Source: Gemmatimonadaceae bacterium (GTDB taxonomy: Bacteria; Gemmatimonadota; Gemmatimonadetes; Gemmatimonadales; Gemmatimonadaceae). Taken from it: a stretch of 64,000 nucleotides of DNA. Below, in pieces: positions 52,851 through 64,000 of the stretch; the stretch's first letter is position 1; each line of letters begins with the position of its first letter. Both the position numbers and the translations under genes were made by a program. The notes under the pieces are model-generated. The model had not been told where the DNA came from. It did not search any database and saw nothing but the letters and a program-made list of their open reading frames with translations. The stretch lies in contig JAUQWM010000045.1 in the NCBI GenBank assembly GCA_030835125.1, positions 100,826-164,825 on the forward strand, written 5' to 3'.

Positions 52851-54464
52851 TTGGGCGATTCCCTTCACGGTCGGGTACTTGATCCCGAGCTGCTCGAGGT
52901 ACGTGCGGTACTTCGTGGGATCGTAGTAGTACTTCTTCATCTCGTCGCGGTACTTCGCCATGATGTCGGCGTTGAGCCAGATGGCGGGTTGGTCAACCGG
53001 GCGGATGAACGGCGTGTACTTCCGGTCCTTCGTCTGGACGGTGCGGAAGTAGTCCCAGGCGTCGGCGATCACCTTCGGCGTCATGAACATGTCGAGCAGG
53101 GTAAGGGCCTGCACCTTCGCTCCCTGCAGCGCGCCCTTGTGGGCGATCGGCGTGGCCATGGCGATGGCGTTCGCCCAGTTGTGGCCCGGCCCGCCGGGGA
53201 CGTTCGACGGGTAGCGCAGCGTCACCGTGGGCACGACCCACGAGACGTCGCCGATGTCGTCGGACCCGCCGCCCATGCGCACCGCGTTGGGGTTCGGCGG
53301 GCGCAGCTCGTTCACGGTCGTATCCAGGCCGCTCTCGCGGACGCCGAGTTCGCGCTGCAGCCCCTTGGCCAGCGTGAGGTCGTTGGCGTCCCACTTCGGC
53401 ATGCCGACGCGCTGGATGTTCCGGTGCATGGTCTCGGCGATCGACTTGCTGAAGTGCTGGTCCCAGGCCGACCCGATGATCATGACCGTGTCCACCTTCG
53501 TGTCGGTCATGAGCGCGGCCCCCTCGGCCATCTTGCGGGCCGCCTCGAACATCGCCATGGTGCGCTCGTAGTCGAGCTGGCGGAAGTAGAACCAGATCGA
53601 CGCCGTCTGCGGCACCACGTTAGGCTGGTCGCCCCCGTCGGGGATCACGTAGTGGGACCGCTGCGGCAGCTCGAGGTGCTCGCGCTTGAACTCCCAGGCC
53701 TGCGCCATCAGCATCACCGCGTCCAGCGCCGACTTGCCGCGCCACGGCGCGCCGGCCGAGTGCGCGGTCTGGCCCCGGAAGCGGAACTCGGCGGAGATCA
53801 AGGCGTTGCCGCCGCCCGGACCCCACTGCACGCCGAGGTCGCTGGAGACGTGCGTGAAGATCGTCGCGTCCACATCCTTGAAGACGCCGGCCCGCACCAG
53901 GTGCGCCTTCGTCCCGAGCTGCTCCTCGGCCACCCCGGGCCAGAGGACGAGCGTACCGGGAATGCGCTCCCGCTCCATGATCTGCTTCACCACCAGCGCC
54001 GCGGCGATGTTCACGGCCTGCCCGCTGTTGTGGCCCTCGCCATGGCCCGGAGCGAGCGGGATCTGCGCCTCGCGATAGCCGACGCCCGGCTTCTGGTTCG
54101 CCTGCGGGATGCCGTCGATGTCCGATCCCAGGGAGATCACCGGCTTGCCCGATCCCCAGCGTGCGACCCAGGCGGTGGGAATGCCCGCCACGCCGCGCTC
54201 GATGGTGAATCCGTTCTGCTCGAGGATCCCCGTGAGGTACTTCGAGGTCTCGAACTCCTGGAAGCCGAGCTCGCCGAAGGAGAAGAGCATGTCGACGATC
54301 TCCTGCACCATCTTGGCGCGGCCGTCGACGGCTGTCAGCGCCTCGGCCTTCAGGCGTTCCAGCCGTGGATCGGCGGCTCCTGCCTGGGAAAGGACCGGAC
54401 GCGGCACGGTGACCAGCGCCGCGGCGCCCATGGCAACGATCGCAAGCAGGCGAGGCAGGTTCAT
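52848..54464 (-). CDS. Exported M20D amidohydrolase, AbgB-like
   Basis: The 538-residue product has a signal peptide (LLAIVAMGAAALVTVPRPVL). It is an M20D enzyme close to AbgB, the p-aminobenzoyl-glutamate hydrolase subunit. Features are FGELGFQEFETSKYLTGILE (the start of the catalytic domain), SLGSDIDGIP, PGHGEGHNSGQAVN, AEEQLGTKAHLV with the glutamates, and a lid starting RGQTAHSAGAPWRGKSALDA. The metal-ligand histidine in HNSGQ and the EEQ motif are kept. Related proteins hydrolyse amide bonds of aromatic amides or N-acyl amino acids. An AGGAG ribosome site precedes the ATG at 54464. Confidence 0.82.
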   Translation of the reverse strand: MNLPRLLAIVAMGAAALVTVPRPVLSQAGAADPRLERLKAEALTAVDGRAKMVQEIVDMLFSFGELGFQEFETSKYLTGILEQNGFTIERGVAGIPTAWVARWGSGKPVISLGSDIDGIPQANQKPGVGYREAQIPLAPGHGEGHNSGQAVNIAAALVVKQIMERERIPGTLVLWPGVAEEQLGTKAHLVRAGVFKDVDATIFTHVSSDLGVQWGPGGGNALISAEFRFRGQTAHSAGAPWRGKSALDAVMLMAQAWEFKREHLELPQRSHYVIPDGGDQPNVVPQTASIWFYFRQLDYERTMAMFEAARKMAEGAALMTDTKVDTVMIIGSAWDQHFSKSIAETMHRNIQRVGMPKWDANDLTLAKGLQRELGVRESGLDTTVNELRPPNPNAVRMGGGSDDIGDVSWVVPTVTLRYPSNVPGGPGHNWANAIAMATPIAHKGALQGAKVQALTLLDMFMTPKVIADAWDYFRTVQTKDRKYTPFIRPVDQPAIWLNADIMAKYRDEMKKYYYDPTKYRTYLEQLGIKYPTVKGIAQ

Positions 54465-54544
54465 CACGGACTCCTGAGTTGAGGGCTCCAGTCGGACCGG
54501 GAAATCTGGCCCCGGTTCGGGACGATGCCAGCCCGTCGGCGGGT

Positions 54545-56095
54545 TCAGGACCGCAGCAGGTCCACCCCACGCTCGGCCACGGCCATGACGCTGGCCTGGG
54601 CATTGGCGGCGACGCAGCCCGGAATGACCGACGCATCGATCACCCGGAGGCCCTCAACCCCGCGAACGCGGAGCTCGGTGTCGACGACGGAGGCCGCGTC
54701 CTCACCCATCCGACAGGTCCCCACCGGGTGGAACGCGGACGCGGTGTGGAGCCTCAGGTGATCATCGATCGACATGGCGCCTGGCGCGAATTCCTCCCGG
54801 ATCCCCGCACGGCGCATTGCTTCGGTACCGGCGATGCGGCGCGCGAGGCCGACGCCCAGGTGCACCGCGTCGCGATCGGCCTGCTCCGACAGGTACCCGG
54901 GGTCGATGTCAGGCGCATCATCCGGATCCGCCGTCCTGAGCGACACGCGACCCCGGCTCACGGGCGAGAGCGTCGCGACCTCGAAGTCCACCAGCGGCAG
55001 GCCCGTTTCGGGGAAGACGCGCCATCGGAATGCCACCCGGACATCCGGAATGTCGCCTGACGACAGGGTGGCGACGGCGGCGACATCGCACACGTTGGAC
55101 GCCAGGAAACCGCGCCGACGCGCGACGTAATCGAATCCCGCGAAAAAAAGCCGGTCTGGCCGTGTCAGGGATTGCCCTTCATGATGGAACGCGACCGGCA
55201 CCCGCACCTGGTCCTGCAGTGAGTCGCCAACGCCGGGCTGGTCGACGTTCACCGCGATGCCCATTCGTTGGAGGGCATCGGCCGGGCCAACTCCTGAAAG
55301 CATGAGGAGTTGCGGCGTGCGGACCGCGCCAGCGCACAACACGACGCTCGCCGACCGAATCGTGCGCGTCCCGGCCCTATTCCTGCATTCCACGCCCGTC
55401 ACCCTTCCACGATCCATGAGGATCCGCGTTACCTGAACGCCCGTCTCGTGGTGAAATCCCGGATGTCGCTTGCCCAGCGCCAGGTAAGTCTTCCCGGAGG
55501 CACTCCTCATCCCGCGATCCTGCGTCACTGCATAGTAGCCGACACCATGAGACTGAGGTCCGTTGAAGTCCTCGACCGGTTCGATGCCCGCTTCGACGCT
55601 TCCGCGCACGAAGGCGTCGGCGAGGGGGTAGCTGAAGCGAGCGCGGGATACCGCAATTGGCCCGCCGGATCCATGGTAGGCGGACTCGCCGCCCTCGAAG
55701 TCCTCGAAGCGCCGATGGTACGGCAACAAGTCGGCAAACGTCCAGCCGGGAACTCCCCAGCGATCGTACGAGGCGGGATGTCCCCGCGTGTAGATCATCG
55801 CGTTGATCGCCGAACTGCCTCCCGTTATGCGCCCGCCCGGAAACCAGACTCGGCGACCGTCCAGCGCAGCCTGGGGGGTCGTGTACTGGTTCCAGCAGTA
55901 GGCGTCGGGGCGACGCAGCCATGCCCACAGCCCGAGGAGCGGCACGTCGAGCACGCGTCGATAGGGACCGCCTGCCTCGAGGAGGATGACGGAAGCCCCT
56001 CGCTCCGCGAGCCGGGCCGCGACGATGCATCCGGCCGTGCCTGCGCCCACCACGATGTGGTCGACGACGTCGGGTTTCTGCGGAGCGCCGGTCAC
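54545..56095 (-). CDS. GMC family FAD-dependent oxidoreductase (choline/alcohol type)
   Basis: The 516-residue product has an N-terminal FAD site (DHIVVGAGTAGCIVAARLAE, then ASVILLEAGGP), the GMC signature 1 region (PGGRITGGSSAINAMIYTRG with GHPASYDRWG), signature 2 (GAVRTPQLLMLSGVGPADAL), and a C-terminal HPVGTCRMGED with the active-site histidine. GMC enzymes oxidise alcohols or choline-like substrates. The start is uncertain: the GTG at 56095 places the FAD motif eight residues in, as in most GMC enzymes, and a TTG at 56131 is possible. It is divergent from the Gfo/Idh/MocA gene, with about 65 bases between them. Confidence 0.88.
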   Translation of the reverse strand: MTGAPQKPDVVDHIVVGAGTAGCIVAARLAERGASVILLEAGGPYRRVLDVPLLGLWAWLRRPDAYCWNQYTTPQAALDGRRVWFPGGRITGGSSAINAMIYTRGHPASYDRWGVPGWTFADLLPYHRRFEDFEGGESAYHGSGGPIAVSRARFSYPLADAFVRGSVEAGIEPVEDFNGPQSHGVGYYAVTQDRGMRSASGKTYLALGKRHPGFHHETGVQVTRILMDRGRVTGVECRNRAGTRTIRSASVVLCAGAVRTPQLLMLSGVGPADALQRMGIAVNVDQPGVGDSLQDQVRVPVAFHHEGQSLTRPDRLFFAGFDYVARRRGFLASNVCDVAAVATLSSGDIPDVRVAFRWRVFPETGLPLVDFEVATLSPVSRGRVSLRTADPDDAPDIDPGYLSEQADRDAVHLGVGLARRIAGTEAMRRAGIREEFAPGAMSIDDHLRLHTASAFHPVGTCRMGEDAASVVDTELRVRGVEGLRVIDASVIPGCVAANAQASVMAVAERGVDLLRS

Positions 56096-56160
56096 CCGGG
56101 CGAGTATACGGACCCCGCCGGGGTGTGCCAAGCGCGCCTTCGCGAACGGCGGGTGCGGTC

Positions 56161-57246
56161 ATGACGGCCACGAGCGTGCTCCGCATTGCGCTCGTGGGCG
56201 CGGGTGAGGTGGCGGAGCACAAGCACCTGAGGGCGCTGCGCGAGGTGCGTGGCGCGACCGTCGTCGCATTGGCCGACCCTGATACCGTGCGCTGCGCCCG
56301 CGTCGCCGATCGGTATGGCATTCCACAGCGCCTGAGTGAGGCGCACGCCTGCTTCTCGCCCCAGATTGCCGACATCGTGGGGATCCTGACGCCGCCAGGC
56401 ACGCACGCGGAACTGGCCATCGCCGCGATCGAGCAGGGACGTCACGTCCTCGTCGAGAAGCCGCTCGCGCTGACGCTCGCGGACTGTGACGCACTCGTCG
56501 CGGCGTCGCGCGGAAACAGCGTGAGCACGATGACCGGATTCCACATGCGGTGGCACCGGCTGCTCTCGCGGGCGCGCGACCTCATCGCGTCCGGTGTCCT
56601 TGGCCGGCTCGAGTCGATTCGCGGCACCTGGAACAGCCCGCGGGGCGACGAGACTGCCCCTCCATGGAAGCGGGCGCGTATCACCGGAGGTGGGGCGATC
56701 GTCGAACTGGGTGTGCACCTCTTCGATCAGTGGCGTTGGCTCACCGGAGCGGAGGTCATCGAGGTCTTCGCGCGCGCACGGCATGGAACGCGCGACGATG
56801 AAAACGCCACCATCTCCGCGACCCTGTCGAACGGGATGCTCGCGGAGGCGGTGATTTCGGAGCGGACGAGCCATGTCATCGAGATCGAGGTCTGCGGCGA
56901 CGAAGGCCGCCTCCGGGTGTCGTGCCAGCGCTTCGACGGGCTCGAGGTGTACGCGCGCCGGGAGACCGCGGGCATGATGGGTCCGCGCCGACGGGCCCTC
57001 GTTCGCACGCTTCGCGAGCTGCCGCGAGGCATCGCCCGCATGCGCACGCTTGGTGACTACGGTGACTCGTATCGCGGCGAGTGGCAGCACCTGGTGGACT
57101 CCGTCCGCGCCGGCGGGACGCCATCGTGCACGATGGAGGATGGGCGCGCGGCGGTCCTCGTGGCCCTCGCGGCCGCCGCGTCCGCGGCCTCCGGACGTTC
57201 GGTGCGGGTCGCCGACGCGCCGACCACACTTGTGGCCGCTCGATGA
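56161..57246 (+). CDS. Gfo/Idh/MocA family oxidoreductase
   Basis: The 361-residue product has an NAD(P) fold starting LRIALVGAGEVAEHKHLRAL, the EKPLALTLADCDAL motif with the catalytic lysine, and the substrate-domain motif GGGAIVELGVHLFDQWRWLT with the conserved histidine. The C-terminal part is the Gfo/Idh/MocA alpha-beta domain. Family members oxidise or reduce sugars and inositols, often in glycan pathways. Its stop overlaps the start of the glycosyltransferase gene as ATGA, which suggests both act on the same glycan. An earlier ATG at 56125 would add a short tail. Confidence 0.88.
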   Translation: MTATSVLRIALVGAGEVAEHKHLRALREVRGATVVALADPDTVRCARVADRYGIPQRLSEAHACFSPQIADIVGILTPPGTHAELAIAAIEQGRHVLVEKPLALTLADCDALVAASRGNSVSTMTGFHMRWHRLLSRARDLIASGVLGRLESIRGTWNSPRGDETAPPWKRARITGGGAIVELGVHLFDQWRWLTGAEVIEVFARARHGTRDDENATISATLSNGMLAEAVISERTSHVIEIEVCGDEGRLRVSCQRFDGLEVYARRETAGMMGPRRRALVRTLRELPRGIARMRTLGDYGDSYRGEWQHLVDSVRAGGTPSCTMEDGRAAVLVALAAAASAASGRSVRVADAPTTLVAAR

Positions 57247-58220
57247 CTCCCCTCACGGCGGGCGCCACGAAGGCGTTCTCGGTGGTGCTGTGCACCGTGG
57301 ACCGGGTCAGCGGCGCGCTGGCGGCGATCCGGTCCATCGTGCGCGACACGCCGTCGGCGGACGTGGTCGTGGTGGACCAGGGCCGGACGTCCGAGCTGGC
57401 GACGCTGATCGCGCGGGACCCGGAGCTCGCCGCGGTCCGCCTGGTGGATGCGCCTCCCCGGGGGCTCGCCGCCGCGCGCAACGTGGGTGTGCAGGCCAGT
57501 CGCGGGGCGATCATCGCCTTCACCGACGACGATTGCGAGTGCACGCCGGGATGGGGCGCGGGACTGCGCGCGGCCCTGGGTCGTGACCCGCGGATCGGCA
57601 TGGTGTTCGGGAACGTCGAGGCGCCGGGCTACGATCGCACCGCCGGCTTCATCCCCGCGTATCGGGTGCCCGCGTTCCTCGTGGCCGAGGGCGTCCGGGA
57701 CAAGGCGCGGATCGAGGGGATCGGCGCCTGCATGGCGGTCCGCCGCGACGCCTGGAACGCGATCGACGGCTTCGATGAGTCGTTAGGTTCGGGCGCTCCC
57801 TTCCGCGCGGGAGAAGACACCGACTTCGCCGTCCGTGTCCTGCTGGCCGGGTGGCGGGTGGCCGAGACCCCGGACGCCGCGGTCGTGCACCATGGGTTCC
57901 GCACCTGGGCGCAGGGGGAACGGCTCATCGCCGGCTACATGTACGGCCTTGGCGCGACCAACCTCAAGATGCTCCGACTGGGTCGTGTGGCGGCCGCACG
58001 GCCGCTGGTGGCGCTGGCCTGGCGCTGGCTGGCGGGTGTGCCGGTGGTCGACCTGAACCAGCGGCCACCGCGGCTGCCCCGGTTGCGGGCATTCCTGCGC
58101 GGGGCCGTCGATGGATGGCGGATTCCCCTCACGCCCGGCACGGGCCACTTCATCCGTCCGGCGTCCATGCACACGGGGCTCACCCCCGCTTCCGTGCCGC
58201 GGCACTCCGACGCCGCCTGA
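57243..58220 (+). CDS. Family 2 glycosyltransferase
   Basis: The 325-residue product has a GT-A fold. AFSVVLCTVDRVSGALAAIR is the first strand, VVVVDQGRTSELA the sugar-nucleotide loop, LAAARNVGVQASRGAIIAFT leads to DDDCECTPGW (the D-x-D metal motif), and FRAGEDTDFAVRVLLAGWRV holds the ED acceptor motif. GT2 enzymes transfer sugars from nucleotide donors onto glycans or lipids. The C-terminal region has a membrane-associated basic stretch (LPRLRAFLRGAVDGWRIPLT). It is co-translated with the oxidoreductase upstream. The acceptor is unknown. Confidence 0.85.
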   Translation: MTPLTAGATKAFSVVLCTVDRVSGALAAIRSIVRDTPSADVVVVDQGRTSELATLIARDPELAAVRLVDAPPRGLAAARNVGVQASRGAIIAFTDDDCECTPGWGAGLRAALGRDPRIGMVFGNVEAPGYDRTAGFIPAYRVPAFLVAEGVRDKARIEGIGACMAVRRDAWNAIDGFDESLGSGAPFRAGEDTDFAVRVLLAGWRVAETPDAAVVHHGFRTWAQGERLIAGYMYGLGATNLKMLRLGRVAAARPLVALAWRWLAGVPVVDLNQRPPRLPRLRAFLRGAVDGWRIPLTPGTGHFIRPASMHTGLTPASVPRHSDAA

Positions 58221-58233
58221 CACCACGAGTTCG

Positions 58234-60330
58234 TCAGGCACCGCGCGCCGGGATTGCCGGCTGCATGCCCCGCGCCGCTCCCACACGACGGGGGTCATGC
58301 GCCAGCTCCGCGAGCAGCGTCATGAGCAGCCGCGGATCCACCGGCTTCACGAGGTGATGGTCGAACCCGGCTTCGCGTGACCGCCGCCGGTCCTGTTCCT
58401 GCCCCCATCCCGTGAGCGCGATGATCACCATGTCGCCGCCCCAGGGTTCGCTCCGGATCAGCCGCGCCGCCTCGTAACCATTCCGCAGCGGCAGGCCGAC
58501 GTCGAGCAGCACGACGTCGGGCCGGAAGCTCTCGGCCGCGTGGACCGCTTCCACGCCATCGAACGCCATGCGCACGTCGTTGCCCATCAGCTGCAGCAGC
58601 ACGCTCAGGCTGTCCACGGAATCGCGATTGTCGTCCACGACCAGCAGCCGCAGCCGGGAGGTCGGATGTTCATCGGAGGTCGTCGGCGTGGCGTTCGCCG
58701 CGGCACCCACCGCGACCGGTAGCCGGATCTCGAACGCACTGCCGTGCCCCGGTCCGTCGCTGTGGGCGGAGATGCGCCCGCCGTGCATCTCCACGATCTG
58801 CTTCGAAAGCGCGAGGCCGACCCCCAGCCCGCCACGGCCGCGCTCGTGCTGGCGGTCCACCTGCACGAACATCTCGAAGACGTGCCCGAGCATCTCGAAC
58901 GGGATCCCGATCCCCGAGTCGGTCACGGTCACGACCGCCTCGGCGCCGTCCCGCTTCACGCTGACCCGCACGCGGCCGCGATCGTCGCTGTAGCGCGCCG
59001 CGTTGTTGAGCAGGTTGGAGATCACCTGCGCGATGCGCGTGACGTCCGCCAGCAGCGTGATGGGCTCGGGCGGCAAGTCGACGACCAGCTCATGCCTGCC
59101 CCCGTCGATGAGGTGCCGGCTTGCCTCGACGGCCGCCTCCACGATCGACGAGAGGTTGGCCAGCTCGCGCCGCAGCTCGAGCCGGTTCTGCGTGATGCGA
59201 CTGATGTCGAGGAGGTCGTCGACCAGGCGCGTCAGCGCGCGCGCCTGCCGGTCGATGACGTCCGCTGCCCGGCGCTGGTCGGGCTGCAACCCGCCCTTGA
59301 GGCGCAGCAGCTCGACGGCGTTGCGGATGGGCGCCATCGGGTTCCGCAGCTCGTGCGCCAGCGTGGCGAGGAAGTCGTTCTTGCGGCGATCGGCCTCCTG
59401 CAACGCCTGCTCCGCATGCTTGCGTTCGGTGATGTCGGCACTGACCCCGATGCGACGCGGCGGCGCGTCCGGCGACACGATCGTCCGGCCGTTCACCATG
59501 AGCCAGCGGACCGCCCGGTCCGACGGACGCACGATGCGGAACTCGAAGGCGTAGTCGGCGTCATCCTCGGCCCCGATGGCGAGCGCCTCGGTCAGGGCCG
59601 CCTGTACGATGGCCTCGTCCTCCGGATACGACAGCGCGGTCAGGCTCTCGACCGGCACCGAGCGCGTGTCGGGCGGGAGTCCGAGCAGGGTCGCCTGCAG
59701 CTCGTCGATGTGGCAGACGTTGGAGCTCCCGTCGAGTTCCCACGTCCCCATGCGCCCGGCGTCGAGCGCGATCCGCAACCGCTCTTCGCTTGCGGCCAGC
59801 ACCCGGTGCGCGTGCATGACCTCGGCCGTGCGATCCTGGACGCGCATCTCCAGCTTCTGGTTCGCCTCCCGGAGCGCCTCGTCGGCGCGCTCGCGTTCCA
59901 CGATCTCGCGCTGGAGCTGGTCGTTGGTCGTGGAGAGGGCGCGCGACACGCGATACAGGTCGGCGAAGATCTCGATCTTCGCGCGCAGGATTTCCGGGTC
60001 GAGCGGCTTCGTGAGGTAGTCGACCGCCCCGGCCTGGTACCCGCGCAGGATGTCGGTCTCATCGAGCATGTGCGCGGTCACGAACAGGATGGGAACGTGC
60101 CGGGTGCGGCGGCGCCCCTTGATGAGGCCGGCCAGCTCGAGGCCGCTCATGTCCGGCATCTGGATGTCCAGCACGATGGCCGCGAACTCGTGCTCGAGCA
60201 TCGCCAGCAACGCCTCGTCGGCGGACTGGGCACAGACCAGCAGGCAGCCGCTGGGCGTGAGCACGGCCTGCAGCGCCTCCAGGTTGCGCACCTGGTCATC
60301 GACCAGCAGCACCTTCACGATGTCCGCCAT
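58234..60330 (-). CDS. Hybrid histidine kinase with receivers at both ends (REC-PAS-HisKA-HATPase-REC)
   Basis: The 698-residue product has five parts in order. First is an N-terminal receiver with DD near residue 11 and the phospho-aspartate in IVLDIQMPDMSG. A coiled coil (residues 120-175) and a PAS domain (about 185-305, ending IGVSADITERKHAEQ) follow. Next is a HisKA dimer with H in FLATLAHELRNPMAP, then a HATPase with IAQVISNLLNNAARYSDDRG, DSGIGIPFEML and GGLGVGLALSKQIV. A C-terminal receiver has VLLDVGLPLRNG. No membrane segment is present, so it is cytoplasmic. It lies 15 bases downstream of the next kinase gene, on the same strand, so the two likely work together. Confidence 0.9.
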   Translation of the reverse strand: MADIVKVLLVDDQVRNLEALQAVLTPSGCLLVCAQSADEALLAMLEHEFAAIVLDIQMPDMSGLELAGLIKGRRRTRHVPILFVTAHMLDETDILRGYQAGAVDYLTKPLDPEILRAKIEIFADLYRVSRALSTTNDQLQREIVERERADEALREANQKLEMRVQDRTAEVMHAHRVLAASEERLRIALDAGRMGTWELDGSSNVCHIDELQATLLGLPPDTRSVPVESLTALSYPEDEAIVQAALTEALAIGAEDDADYAFEFRIVRPSDRAVRWLMVNGRTIVSPDAPPRRIGVSADITERKHAEQALQEADRRKNDFLATLAHELRNPMAPIRNAVELLRLKGGLQPDQRRAADVIDRQARALTRLVDDLLDISRITQNRLELRRELANLSSIVEAAVEASRHLIDGGRHELVVDLPPEPITLLADVTRIAQVISNLLNNAARYSDDRGRVRVSVKRDGAEAVVTVTDSGIGIPFEMLGHVFEMFVQVDRQHERGRGGLGVGLALSKQIVEMHGGRISAHSDGPGHGSAFEIRLPVAVGAAANATPTTSDEHPTSRLRLLVVDDNRDSVDSLSVLLQLMGNDVRMAFDGVEAVHAAESFRPDVVLLDVGLPLRNGYEAARLIRSEPWGGDMVIIALTGWGQEQDRRRSREAGFDHHLVKPVDPRLLMTLLAELAHDPRRVGAARGMQPAIPARGA

Positions 60331-60345
60331 GCCGTATCTCCGCGC

Positions 60346-64000
<3,655 letters not shown>

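Overview
The window is high-GC bacterial chromosome. It shows no phage genes, insertion sequences, CRISPR array, rRNA or tRNA that I could recognise. The combination of gene families fits Gemmatimonadota best, with an acidobacterial relative as the alternative: two PadR-regulator plus ADOP-type ABC permease pairs, TonB-dependent receptors with carboxypeptidase-regulatory domains, several secreted M20 metallopeptidases, a cluster of exported imidazolonepropionase-like amidohydrolases, a DUF4097 protein with SGNGD repeats, and many Gly/Arg-rich exported proteins. This assignment is an inference from gene families only.

Layout. 0-0.3 kb: tail of a Phd/YefM-type antitoxin and a remnant of a PIN toxin. 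0.35-3.65 kb: a cobalamin-type substrate-binding protein, a small lipoprotein, and a copper-delivery pair for cytochrome oxidase (CtaG and an unusual SCO1-PCuAC fusion). 3.8-11.3 kb: a Big-2 surface lipoprotein carrying a TonB-plug-like stretch, an outer-membrane protein, a secreted M20 peptidase and two small membrane or lipoproteins. 11.4-14.5 kb: a PadR-ADOP operon with a readable promoter and operator. 14.5-18.6 kb: an EamA transporter, a tightly coupled flavin operon (FMN-binding protein, ApbE, RnfD-like protein) and an HNH nuclease. 18.7-22.9 kb: three adjacent amidohydrolases, of which only the middle one keeps metal ligands. 23.2-30.7 kb: NhaA, a sortilin-like beta-propeller protein, a LytTR regulator and a KefB-type antiporter. 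30.7-34.3 kb: an AT-richer three-gene island of exported proteins; its first gene has a C10 tract immediately after the start codon that puts it out of frame. 34.3-58.2 kb: transporters, M20 peptidases, two TonB receptors (one with a C-terminal Spy/CpxP-like domain), a small heat-shock protein, a second PadR-ADOP pair, a PLP decarboxylase, a GMC oxidoreductase, a Gfo/Idh/MocA oxidoreductase and a glycosyltransferase. 58.2-64 kb: two adjacent hybrid histidine kinases; the second runs off the window.

Two sequence-level signals run through the whole window and are not explained by genes. First, about ten gene junctions carry short repeats with a strict 7-base period. The unit differs from junction to junction (ATCAGGC, GAGGTCG, GAGAGTT, AGGCTCG and others), the repeats are often arranged as two inverted arms, and they often begin exactly at a stop codon. 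Second, the heptamer GTTAGGC occurs 20 times by my count, with five further GTTAGG variants. It accounts for nearly all the TTA leucine codons I found in genes of otherwise typical composition. I regard these two signals, the amidohydrolase pseudoenzyme trio and the poly-C switch as the best candidates for undescribed biology here.
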